Shown piece after piece: positions 18,006-26,470 of a stretch of 50,791 nucleotides of DNA. The stretch comes from Bryobacterales bacterium. Its GTDB lineage: Bacteria; Acidobacteriota; Terriglobia; Bryobacterales; UBA6623. How positions within the stretch are numbered: the first letter of the stretch is position 1; every line of letters begins with the position of its first letter. The stretch is from assembly GCA_022826925.1 (NCBI GenBank), contig JAJDTX010000196.1, positions 1-50,791 of the forward strand. The letters run 5' to 3'. A program made the translations under genes and the position numbers. A model generated the notes under the pieces. It searched no databases. It was not told the DNA's origin and saw only the letters and a list, made by a program, of their open reading frames with translations.

Positions 18006-19427
18006 ATGAAACGCCGAATCCTCACTGCCAGCCCCTCGCGGCGCGAGTTCCTGTACCACTCCGGCATGGGTCTCGGCGCCATCGCGCTTTCGGGACTGTT
18101 GCACCAAGACCGGGCCAGGGCAGGCGAGCTGGCCGCCCGGCGCGGTCACCACGCGGCCAAGGCCAAGAGCTGCATCTTCTTGCTGATGGAGGGCGGGCCG
18201 AGCCATATCGACACGTTCGATCCGAAGTCCAAGCTGGTCGACCTCCACATGACGGAATTCGTCAAGGAGCGCAACAAGTTCGAGGCGAGCATGAACACGG
18301 GCAAGCGCTACTTCGTGCGCAGCCCGTTCGAATTCCGCCGCGCGGGTCAGCTGGGAATCGAGATCAACGCCAAGCTGCGCAACTTTGCCGACTGCGTCGA
18401 CGACGTCTGCTTCTACAGAGGCTTGCAAGCCACTTCGGTGAACCACCCGACAGCCCTGTACCACCTCAACACCGGCAACCGCTTTGGCGGGGATCCGGCG
18501 ATCGGTTCGTGGGTCACCTACGGGCTGGGGACGGAAAACCAGAACCTGCCGGGGTTTGTCGTGCTGCCGGACCTGGCCTACCCGCAGGGCGGTGCCGGGA
18601 ACTGGTCCAACGGATTCCTTCCCGCGCACTACCAAGGCACGCCGCTGCGCTCGCAGGGCGCCCCCGTGCTGGACATGAGGCCGCCGGAGTACGTCACGCA
18701 GAAACAGCAGGAAACGACGCTGGATTACCTCGGCCGGCTGAACAAGAGGCACATGCAGCGCCATCCCGGCCACGCAGAACTCGCCGCCCGCATCGAGAGT
18801 TACGAGCTCGCGTTCCGGATGCAGGCCGAGATGCCGGAAGCGATCAATTTGGATGCCGAGCCGGAGCAGACGAGAGCCTTGTACGGCGTCGGTTCGGACG
18901 ACTCAGAGGTGGACTCGATCGGCCGGCGCTGCCTGCTGGCGCGCCGCTTGGTGGAGCGCGGCGTGCGCTTCGTGCAGGTGATCGTGTCCGGCTGGGATTC
19001 TCACGACTACATCGAGAAGGCCCACGGGACGCGCCTCGATTCGATCGACCGGCCCATCGCGGGGCTGCTCAAGGATCTCAAGCGCACGGGCCTGCTGGAC
19101 GAGACCTTGGTCGTATGGGCTGGGGAATTCGGGCGCTCTCCGGACAACGGGATCCGCGGGGGAGGGACCGCTTGGGGACGCGACCACAACGCGCCCGCGA
19201 TGGCCTTCTGGATGGCGGGCGGAGACGCCCCGCGCGGCGAGATCGTAGGAGCCACCGACGAGACCGGGGGGACGGCGGTCGAGGTCGTGCATCCGATCCA
19301 GAACATGCACGTCACGCTCCTGCACCTGCTGGGATTGGACGACGCGGAGCTGACCTACTTCGCGCAGGGCAGGGACAAGCAGCTCAGCCAGACCGGCGGC
19401 GAGCTGATCAGGGAACTGGTGGCGTAG
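18006..19427 (+). CDS. DUF1501 protein, Tat-exported
   Basis: The 473-residue protein begins with a twin-arginine signal (SRREFLYHSGMGLGAIALSG, Arg12-Arg13). It then shows the DUF1501 motifs of the alkaline phosphatase/sulfatase-like clan: LLMEGGPSHIDTFDPKSKL, GWDSHDYIEK, VVWAGEFGRSP and WGRDHN. The His and Asp residues in these motifs should bind metals. The biochemical reaction of DUF1501 is not established. It starts 2 bases after the heme-PSD1 stop, so the pair is surely co-transcribed. Tat export implies that it folds, perhaps with metals, in the cytoplasm before reaching the periplasm where its partner heme protein acts. Confidence 0.87.
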   Translation: MKRRILTASPSRREFLYHSGMGLGAIALSGLLHQDRARAGELAARRGHHAAKAKSCIFLLMEGGPSHIDTFDPKSKLVDLHMTEFVKERNKFEASMNTGKRYFVRSPFEFRRAGQLGIEINAKLRNFADCVDDVCFYRGLQATSVNHPTALYHLNTGNRFGGDPAIGSWVTYGLGTENQNLPGFVVLPDLAYPQGGAGNWSNGFLPAHYQGTPLRSQGAPVLDMRPPEYVTQKQQETTLDYLGRLNKRHMQRHPGHAELAARIESYELAFRMQAEMPEAINLDAEPEQTRALYGVGSDDSEVDSIGRRCLLARRLVERGVRFVQVIVSGWDSHDYIEKAHGTRLDSIDRPIAGLLKDLKRTGLLDETLVVWAGEFGRSPDNGIRGGGTAWGRDHNAPAMAFWMAGGDAPRGEIVGATDETGGTAVEVVHPIQNMHVTLLHLLGLDDAELTYFAQGRDKQLSQTGGELIRELVA

Positions 19428-19601
19428 GCACGCGAATCGCCGGGCCGGCGATGATCGCGCCGCTCCCCGGCCCTGTACCCGCGCGCGGAACCGATTCCGT
19501 CTGACTGTTTAGTGGACCCAATCTCCCGTGCCGCTCGGCGGGAAGCCGCTGGCTTTCCCGGGAACCATGTTGGATAGCCGCCGCGACGCCAAACACTGGA
19601 A

Positions 19602-22175
19602 ATGATCCACGTTCTTGCTAGGCTGATTGTGCGCATGAATCAGCTGCCCCTAAGGCACGGACTTCGCTGCGATTGTCCGGCCCTAGCTGTGGTTGTGCTT
19701 GCGGGACTGGCGTCTTTGCAGACCCCGCTACGGGCGCAAGGCACAGTTCAGCCGATCATCGGGCAAGCGTTCATCGTCGGCTCCGAGGGAGAGCACTTCG
19801 GCGTCCCGGGCGCGGTGATCGAACTGCACTCTGTCTCCGTGGAGGAGCTTGCGGCCGACGAGGCGGCCGGGCCGGCCACCGCTGAGACCGACGAACTGGG
19901 ACTGTATCGCTTCGATGCCGTGGCGGAGGGCTGCTACTTCCTCAGCGCGACTTCCGCCGGGTTGAACGGCCAGAGCGACATCGTGTGCGTGCCCACTGAG
20001 GACGAGGCGCTTCGGACCGACATCGCCATGGAGGTCGAGACCGTGGTCGAGTCGGTGAATGTCACCGCGTCGGTGATCGCGATCGACCCGACCGAGACTA
20101 CCTCGTCCGGTTCAGTGGGCATCTCGACGCTGGACAACGCGCCGAAAGCGAACCGCAGCGTCGAGGACGTGATGCCTCTGATCCCGGGCGTGCTGAGGGG
20201 CCGTGCGGGCGAGATCAACATGAACGGCGTGCGGGCCACCCAGAGCGGCTCGCAGCTCAACAACATCGACGTGACCGATCCCGTCTCCCGCATCTCCGAG
20301 ATGACCCTGCCGTTGAGCGTGGTCTCTAGCGTCGAGGTGCTCTCCAGCCCGTACGATGCGCAATACGGGGGCTTTGCCGGTGCCCTCTCCACCGTCGAGA
20401 CCACGCCGGCGGACGCCTCGGAATTTCATTTCGAACTCCAGAACTTCACCCCCCGGATTCGGCGCCGGGCCGGGCGCGTCGTGGGCATCGAATCGAGTAC
20501 CCCGCGGCTGACGCTCAACATTCCGCTGATCTCCAACCGGGTGGCGTGGTTGCATTCGACCGAGTACCAGTACGTGCGGGCTGACCAAGAGGACGCCAAC
20601 CTGCCGCTGCACGAGCGCGACGTCGAGCGGGAGATGCTGACGGTCTTCAACCAATTCGACGTGTCCGTGTCTGAGAAGAACCGTGCTTCTCTGACCGCCC
20701 TGGTATATCCCGAGAAGTTCAGTTACTTCGGGCTCGACGCGTTCACCCCGCAACCGTCCACGGCAGACTTGCGCAAGCGCGCGTTCCTGTACACGGTCAA
20801 GGACTCGCACGAGTTCGGCGCGGGCGGCATCCTGCTTTCCCACTTTTCGATCCAAGACCTCGAGAACGATGTCAAGCCGCTCGGCTACGAACCCAGCGTC
20901 ATCGGCATCGACCGCGTGTCGGGCTCGTTCTTCAACCGGCAGGCGCGGGCGACAACGCGCCGCAAGCTCTCCGAGCTGTACCACTTCCGCCCGCTGGGGG
21001 ACCACCAGCTCAAGGCCGGCGCTGACTTGGGCTGGGAGACGTACTCGGGCGAACAGATCTTCAATCCCGTCACTTGGCTGGGGGCGGCGGGCCAGCCGGT
21101 GCTGAACCTGGCCTACACCGATCCTGCAATGGTTCAGGGGAGAAAAGTCGATTTCGCGACGTTCGTGCAAAACAAATGGAGGGTCAGCGACTCTCTGACG
21201 CTCGACATGGGCGGCAGGCTGGAGCGGGACTCCCTGTCTTCGCAGTGGAATCCCTCGTATCGGCTCGGCTTCGCCTATGCGCTCGGTTCGGCCGCGCGCA
21301 CCGTCCTGCGCGGGGGCTCCGGGCTATTTGTCGACCGCATCAGCCTGTTGGTGCCGACGTTCGAGCAGCTGCCCCTGCGCATCGAGACGAGGTTCGATCC
21401 CTATGGCGACGTGCTGTACCGGCGCAACCTGCTGTCGCGGCTGGACGGGCCGTTGCGCAATGCGAAGAGCCTCGGCTGGAACCTCCAGCTGGACCACGAG
21501 CTGATCGACAACCTGTTCCTGCGCACCGGCTACCAGTTCCGGCGGACCACGAGCAACTTCTTGGTGAACCCCGTATACGGGGGCAGCCTCGGAGAGGACG
21601 ATCCCGTGCTGACCATGAGCAACGACGGCGCCGACCTGTACCGGGAGTTCCAGCTCTCCGTGCGTTACCGGCTCAGCGGGACCGGACATATCACCGTCTC
21701 GTACGTCAACTCAAGTTCGTACGGCGATCTGAACGACTTGGGATCGATCTACGGGCCGACGCCATCGAGCCTGATCCAGCCGAACGAACGCGCTCCGCTG
21801 CGCTTCGACGTGCCCCACCGCATGCTGACCTGGACCGAGTTCAATCTGCCGTGGGGCTTCAAGACGATCCCTGTGTGGGACATACGCAGCGGGTTCCCCT
21901 ACTCCAGGACCAACGAGTACCGGGACTTCGTCGGGGCGCGTAACCGCGCCGGCCGCTTTCCTTTGTTCAACGCTCTCGACTTGCAGGTCACCAAGATGGT
22001 GGACATCGAGTTCAATGGCAAGAACCGCCGGATCCGCGCCGGGTTCCGGCTCTTCAACCTGCTCAACAACTTCAATCCGCAAGATGTGCAGGAGAACTTG
22101 GCGAGCCCATACTACGGCGTGTTCTACCGCGGCGTGAAGCGCAAGATCCGCGCCGTTTTCGAGATCGAATACTGA
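19602..22175 (+). CDS. Oar-like TonB-dependent receptor
   Basis: An outer-membrane protein of 857 residues (846 if ATG 19635 is used). After a signal peptide (LAVVVLAGLASLQTPLRAQ) comes a carboxypeptidase regulatory-like domain (about 50-130), then a plug with NMNGVRATQSGSQLNNIDV and VEVLSSPYDAQYGGFAGALS, then a beta-barrel ending in an aromatic residue (AVFEIEY). This layout matches Oar-type receptors abundant in Acidobacteriota. It would take up a large ligand, possibly an oligosaccharide or peptide, using TonB energy; the ligand is unknown. It lies between two DUF1501 genes, each linked to a heme-PSD1 gene, which suggests a shared substrate. Confidence 0.85.
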   Translation: MIHVLARLIVRMNQLPLRHGLRCDCPALAVVVLAGLASLQTPLRAQGTVQPIIGQAFIVGSEGEHFGVPGAVIELHSVSVEELAADEAAGPATAETDELGLYRFDAVAEGCYFLSATSAGLNGQSDIVCVPTEDEALRTDIAMEVETVVESVNVTASVIAIDPTETTSSGSVGISTLDNAPKANRSVEDVMPLIPGVLRGRAGEINMNGVRATQSGSQLNNIDVTDPVSRISEMTLPLSVVSSVEVLSSPYDAQYGGFAGALSTVETTPADASEFHFELQNFTPRIRRRAGRVVGIESSTPRLTLNIPLISNRVAWLHSTEYQYVRADQEDANLPLHERDVEREMLTVFNQFDVSVSEKNRASLTALVYPEKFSYFGLDAFTPQPSTADLRKRAFLYTVKDSHEFGAGGILLSHFSIQDLENDVKPLGYEPSVIGIDRVSGSFFNRQARATTRRKLSELYHFRPLGDHQLKAGADLGWETYSGEQIFNPVTWLGAAGQPVLNLAYTDPAMVQGRKVDFATFVQNKWRVSDSLTLDMGGRLERDSLSSQWNPSYRLGFAYALGSAARTVLRGGSGLFVDRISLLVPTFEQLPLRIETRFDPYGDVLYRRNLLSRLDGPLRNAKSLGWNLQLDHELIDNLFLRTGYQFRRTTSNFLVNPVYGGSLGEDDPVLTMSNDGADLYREFQLSVRYRLSGTGHITVSYVNSSSYGDLNDLGSIYGPTPSSLIQPNERAPLRFDVPHRMLTWTEFNLPWGFKTIPVWDIRSGFPYSRTNEYRDFVGARNRAGRFPLFNALDLQVTKMVDIEFNGKNRRIRAGFRLFNLLNNFNPQDVQENLASPYYGVFYRGVKRKIRAVFEIEY

Positions 22176-22279
22176 CATAGGCAGGTTGCTGGAAACCTCG
22201 CTCGCGCCGCATCGGCGGTGCCAGGGGAGTGCATTGCGGCGGTTTCGCCGGCGCGTTAGTCGGGTATACTCAGGACGAA

Positions 22280-23656
22280 ATGTCGCTAGCCGATGGCCGC
22301 CACTCGACGCGGCGACAGTTCGTCAGTTCCCTTTGCGGCGGATTCGGGGCGGTCGGACTGTCGGCGATGCTGCAGGAGCAGCTTGGCGCCGCTGTTTCCG
22401 AACCGGTGGGGCCGCACTTTGCCCCGCGCGCGAAGCACATCATCTTCCTGTTCATGACGGGCGGGCCGTCCCACATGGATCTGTTCGATCCCAAGCCCGC
22501 TTTGCGTACCCATGCCGGCGAGCGGCCCGAGTCGGTTGATCTGCGCACAGAGCGCATGACCGGCGGCCTGCTACCGTCCCCGTTCGAGTTCCAGCGCCGC
22601 GGCGAGAGCGGCATTGAAGTCAGCGAGCTGCTGCCCAATCTCGGCGCGGTCGTAGACGACCTGTGCGTCATCCGGTCGATGTACACGTTCAATCCGACGC
22701 ACACGCCGGCGCGCAATCTGATTCATTCGGGCAACATCGCCGCGACCAGGCCCTCGCTCGGCGCTTGGATTTCCTACGGCCTGGGGACCGAGAACCGCAA
22801 TCTGCCGGGCTTCGTGGTGTTGAGCCCCGGCGCGCGGGGCGGTGACCTGTGGCGCGCTGGATTCCTGCCGGCCGAGCACCAGGGCACGCACTTCAACCAT
22901 GCCGAGACCGATCCGGACAAGATGATCCGCTACCTGCGCAACGACACGCTCGGGGCCGAGGCCCAGCGCCGCCAGCTTGATCTGATGCAGGCGCTGAACC
23001 GGGATCACCAGGCCCGGGTCGGCGGCGATGCCTATCTCGACGCACGCATCCGCGCCATGGAGACGGCTTACCGGATGCAATTCGAAGCTCTCGATGTCTT
23101 CGACGTGCGCAAGGAGCCCGAGTCGGTTCGCGAGGAGTACGGCGAGACACCGTTCGCGAATGGCTGCCTGCTATCCCGCCGGCTGGTCGAACAAGGCGTC
23201 CGCTACGTGCATGTCTACTACGGACCGGGCCAGCCTTGGGACGACCACATAGGCATCAACAAGAATCTCCGCGAGCGCTGCCCGGACATGGACCAAGCGT
23301 CGGCGGCCTTGATCCGCGATCTGAAGCGCCGCGGCCTGCTGGACGAGACGCTGGTGATTTGGGGCGGCGAATTCGGCCGCACTCCGGTCTCGGAGGCGGG
23401 AGACGGCCGCGACCACAATCCCTACGGCTTCACGATGTGGATGGCCGGCGGGGGAGTCAAGGGCGGCATAGCGTACGGCGCGACGGACGAGTTCGGCTTC
23501 CAGGCCGTCGAGAATCGGGTGAGCGTCCACGACCTGCACGCCACCGTCCTGAACCAGCTCGGGTTCGATCACGAACGGCTGACCTATCGCTACGCGGGGC
23601 GGGACTTCCGCCTGACCGACGTGCACGGCACCGTGCTGCGGGAATTGCTGGCATGA
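22280..23656 (+). CDS. Second DUF1501 protein, Tat-exported
   Basis: A 458-residue paralogue of the DUF1501 protein ending at 19427. It has the twin-arginine signal STRRQFVSSLCGGFGAVGLS (Arg11-Arg12) and the family motifs FLFMTGGPSHMDLFDPKPAL, VIWGGEFGRTP and DGRDHNPYGF. The start is ATG 22280, preceded by AGGA four bases upstream; the frame extends 51 bases further but without signal-peptide character. Its TGA overlaps the ATG of the next heme-PSD1 gene by four bases (ATGA). The gene order DUF1501 then PSD1 is reversed relative to the first pair. Confidence 0.87.
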   Translation: MSLADGRHSTRRQFVSSLCGGFGAVGLSAMLQEQLGAAVSEPVGPHFAPRAKHIIFLFMTGGPSHMDLFDPKPALRTHAGERPESVDLRTERMTGGLLPSPFEFQRRGESGIEVSELLPNLGAVVDDLCVIRSMYTFNPTHTPARNLIHSGNIAATRPSLGAWISYGLGTENRNLPGFVVLSPGARGGDLWRAGFLPAEHQGTHFNHAETDPDKMIRYLRNDTLGAEAQRRQLDLMQALNRDHQARVGGDAYLDARIRAMETAYRMQFEALDVFDVRKEPESVREEYGETPFANGCLLSRRLVEQGVRYVHVYYGPGQPWDDHIGINKNLRERCPDMDQASAALIRDLKRRGLLDETLVIWGGEFGRTPVSEAGDGRDHNPYGFTMWMAGGGVKGGIAYGATDEFGFQAVENRVSVHDLHATVLNQLGFDHERLTYRYAGRDFRLTDVHGTVLRELLA

Positions 23657-25998
23657 GACTGGCCGCGCTGCTGCTCTCGTGCGCCCTGGCGGCGCTAGCG
23701 CAGAGCCCGGAGATCGAGTTCTTCGAGCGCCGCATCCGGCCGGTGCTGGTCGAGCAGTGCGAGGTCTGCCATTCGTCAAGCTTGGCCGAGCCCATGGGCG
23801 GGCTGGTCGTTGACAGCCGCGACGGCCTGCTCTCGGGAGGGGCGACGGGCCCGGCATTGGTGCCGGGCGACGCCGACGCCAGCTTGGTGCTGAAGGCTCT
23901 GGGCTACCTCGATCCGGTGCTCAAGATGCCTCCGACCGGGAAGCTGCCGGATCGTGTGATTGAGGATTTTCGGGCTTGGATCGCTAGCGGGGCTGCCGAT
24001 CCGCGGAGCGAATCGCACGAGCCCGCCGGCGAGGATGCCAGCGCGTCCGGACCCGGAACCCCGATCGAAGAGGGCCGCAGCTGGTGGGCCTTCCAGCCGC
24101 TGCGCGAACGGCTTGCCCCCGATGTCTCCGACCCGGACTGGACCCTGCGCAAGGTCGACGCGTTCGTGCTCGCCAAGTTGGAAGCGAACGGGCTGCAGCC
24201 GTCGCCCGTTGCGGATCCGAGGACATTGGTCCGCAGAGCCTACCTTGATCTCACGGGCCTGCCGCCGAGCTTCGAGGAGACCGAGGCGTTTGCGGCCGAT
24301 CCGTCGATGGAGGCCTACAGCGACCTGATCGACGGCTTGCTGCGCTCGCCCCGCTATGGGGAGCGCTGGGGGCGGTACTGGCTGGACGTGGCCAGATGGG
24401 CAGAGGACCACCCGACCAGCGAGGCGACCAATCGGCCGTTCCAGCACGCGTGGCGCTATCGCGACTGGGTGATCGAGGCCATCAACAAGGACATTCCCTA
24501 CGACCGCTTCATCCGCATGCAGTTCGCGGCCGACCTGCTGCCCGGATTCGAGCCGGCGGACATGCGCGCGCTGGGCTACCTGGGCAACGCGCCGGTGTAC
24601 CACAAGGATCGGCGCTTGTCGCGGGATGTGATCGAGACGCTTGCCACCGACGATTGGGACGAGCGCGTCGACGCCGTGTCGCGGGGCCTGCTCGGCCTGA
24701 CGGTCGCCTGTGCCCGCTGCCATGACCACAAATTCGACCCCATCACGGCCAAGGACTACTACGCCTTGGCCGGGGTGTTCGCAAGCACCTGGCAAGTCAA
24801 CCGGCCTATGGTCGCGCTAGATCCCCAACAAGCCAACTGGCTGACCTGGAAGCACGAGGAGCTTTATCGCACCAAGGGAGTTTTCGGCAACCTGAAGGAC
24901 CTGGACACGGTCGCCGAGGAGTTGCATGCCGAGATCCTGGCCATGAAGCCCGCGTACGAGCGGCTGGAACTGGAACTGTCGGCATATGAAGTGCCCATGA
25001 CCCCTGCCGTCGTTGATTGCGGCGTGTGGGTGGATGGCTCGACGCCCACCGTGACGCGGATGGACCTGCGCCCAGGCCAGCCCCGTAACCTGCCGGTCTT
25101 CGTTCGCGGCAGCGTCACCAACCCGGGCGAGATCGTGCCGCGGCGCTTTCTGAGCGTGTTCGAGCAGGGCGAGCCGACTGCCTTCAAGCAGGGCTCGGGG
25201 CGCATGGAGCTTGCCGAAAAGATCGTCGGGGAGGCGGGCCCGCTGGCCGCGCGGGTCTGGGTCAACCGCGTCTGGGGCTGGCACTTCGGCGAGCACTTGG
25301 TGCGGACTCCGTCGGACTTCGGCACGCAGGGTCAGGAGCCGACGCATCCCGCCTTGCTCGAGGATCTGGCCGCGCGCTTCGTGACCAACGGCTGGTCCTT
25401 GAAATGGTTGCACCGCGAGATCATGCTCTCCGCGGCGTACCGCCAAAGCAGTCGCGACGATCCCAAGGCCGGAGGGGACGATCCCACCAACCGCCTGCTT
25501 TGGCGGATGAATCCGCGCCGGCTCGACGTAGAGGCGTGGCGCGACTCGATCCTGTGGGCGTCTGGCGAGCTGAACCTTGCAGGAGGAGGCCCTTCGAGCG
25601 AGGTCGACTCTCCCGAGGTTACGCGGAGGTCGGTCTATTCGCGCATCAGCCGGGGGCGGCTGCACCCCGTGCTGCAACTGTATGACTTCCCTGTCATGAC
25701 GCAGCACAGCCCTTTCCGGCAAGTGACCACGACCCCCTTGCAGCAATTGTTCGTGCTCAACAGCGGCTGGATGCAGGAGCGCGGGCGCGGTCTCGCGGAG
25801 GCGGTGGAATCGGTGAGCGACCGTGCCGAGCGGGTCGGGGCCATGTATCGGCGCGCCTACGGGCGAGATCCCAGCGTGGCGGAAGTGGAGCTTGGTCTCC
25901 GGTACTTGGATGACCGGCGCGCGGCAGTCGGGCGCGAGCCTTGGGACGAGTACGCCCACAGCCTGCTCGCTGCGAACGAGATCAGCTTCCAGAACTGA
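23653..25998 (+). CDS. Second PSD1 and planctomycete-type cytochrome c protein
   Basis: A 781-residue paralogue of the protein ending at 18003, with signal peptide (LAALLLSCALAALAQ), heme motif CEVCH at 36-40, DUF1549 with LTGLPPSFEETEAFA and the second heme-type motif CARCH at 353-357, and DUF1553 (AARVWVNRVWGWHFG onward). It is about 100 residues shorter than its paralogue, missing the coiled-coil insert. The ATG overlaps the DUF1501 stop by four bases, so translation is coupled; the frame is open further upstream but that is the shadow of DUF1501. Its 3' end overlaps the convergent heme/HhH gene by 17 bases. Confidence 0.87.
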   Translation: MRLAALLLSCALAALAQSPEIEFFERRIRPVLVEQCEVCHSSSLAEPMGGLVVDSRDGLLSGGATGPALVPGDADASLVLKALGYLDPVLKMPPTGKLPDRVIEDFRAWIASGAADPRSESHEPAGEDASASGPGTPIEEGRSWWAFQPLRERLAPDVSDPDWTLRKVDAFVLAKLEANGLQPSPVADPRTLVRRAYLDLTGLPPSFEETEAFAADPSMEAYSDLIDGLLRSPRYGERWGRYWLDVARWAEDHPTSEATNRPFQHAWRYRDWVIEAINKDIPYDRFIRMQFAADLLPGFEPADMRALGYLGNAPVYHKDRRLSRDVIETLATDDWDERVDAVSRGLLGLTVACARCHDHKFDPITAKDYYALAGVFASTWQVNRPMVALDPQQANWLTWKHEELYRTKGVFGNLKDLDTVAEELHAEILAMKPAYERLELELSAYEVPMTPAVVDCGVWVDGSTPTVTRMDLRPGQPRNLPVFVRGSVTNPGEIVPRRFLSVFEQGEPTAFKQGSGRMELAEKIVGEAGPLAARVWVNRVWGWHFGEHLVRTPSDFGTQGQEPTHPALLEDLAARFVTNGWSLKWLHREIMLSAAYRQSSRDDPKAGGDDPTNRLLWRMNPRRLDVEAWRDSILWASGELNLAGGGPSSEVDSPEVTRRSVYSRISRGRLHPVLQLYDFPVMTQHSPFRQVTTTPLQQLFVLNSGWMQERGRGLAEAVESVSDRAERVGAMYRRAYGRDPSVAEVELGLRYLDDRRAAVGREPWDEYAHSLLAANEISFQN

Positions 25999-26470
25999 TC
26001 CGGAATACCAGCCTGTCCTGCTTGGATTCGACCTTGGCGGTGTCGATGCCCGGCACTGCCAACAGCTCTTTCAGGGACTTGAACGGTCCGTGCTCGTCGC
26101 GGTGACGGAGGATCGCCGCCGCTTCGGAGCGCTTCAGCGACAGACGGCTCTCCAACTGGATCGCGCGGGCCGCGTTAACATCCAGCGGCGGCAGCTCGCC
26201 GGCGGGATAGTGCTTGGCCAGGTACTCCACCAAGACACCTAGCTCTTCGTCGGAGGCCTTGACGCCAAAGCCGACCATTTTCATCAGCGTGGCGCTCCAG
26301 CCGTTTCGGTCCTGACGCAAGGAAACAGATTGCGAGATATCGTGGCAACCTTGGCACAAGCGCTCGGTTTCGGCCATGCCCGGACCTGCGGGAAGCTCAG
26401 CTTGCGCCGGCAACGCGACCAGCAATGCCAGCGAGGCGTAGCGAACGAGAGCAGCAGAGGAAGTCCTCAT
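25982..26470 (-). CDS. Exported cytochrome c with helix-hairpin-helix domain
   Basis: A 162-residue periplasmic protein: signal peptide to about residue 24, a small cytochrome c-like domain with CQGCH at 39-43 and a probable axial Met in the LMKMVGF region, and a C-terminal helix-hairpin-helix motif (HGPFKSLKELLAVPGIDTAKV) of the ComEA type. HhH motifs usually bind DNA, which is odd for a heme protein; they can also mediate protein contacts. It abuts the upstream PQQ-propeller gene (ATG directly after its TAG), so both form an operon and it probably takes electrons from that protein (inference). Its 3' end overlaps the heme-PSD1 gene by 17 bases on the opposite strand. Confidence 0.75.
   Translation of the reverse strand: MRTSSAALVRYASLALLVALPAQAELPAGPGMAETERLCQGCHDISQSVSLRQDRNGWSATLMKMVGFGVKASDEELGVLVEYLAKHYPAGELPPLDVNAARAIQLESRLSLKRSEAAAILRHRDEHGPFKSLKELLAVPGIDTAKVESKQDRLVFRISSGS

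Noticed and set aside
19552..19561. Palindrome TTCCCGGGAA before the Oar-like receptor
   Set aside because: A 10-bp palindrome is easily found by chance in GC-rich DNA and there is no second copy or promoter to support an operator.
20112..21170. Minus-strand frame of 352 codons
   Set aside because: Antisense to the TonB receptor gene; no motif and typical of high-GC shadow frames.
24817..25959. Minus-strand frame of 380 codons
   Set aside because: Antisense to the second heme-PSD1 gene and lacks any recognisable domain.
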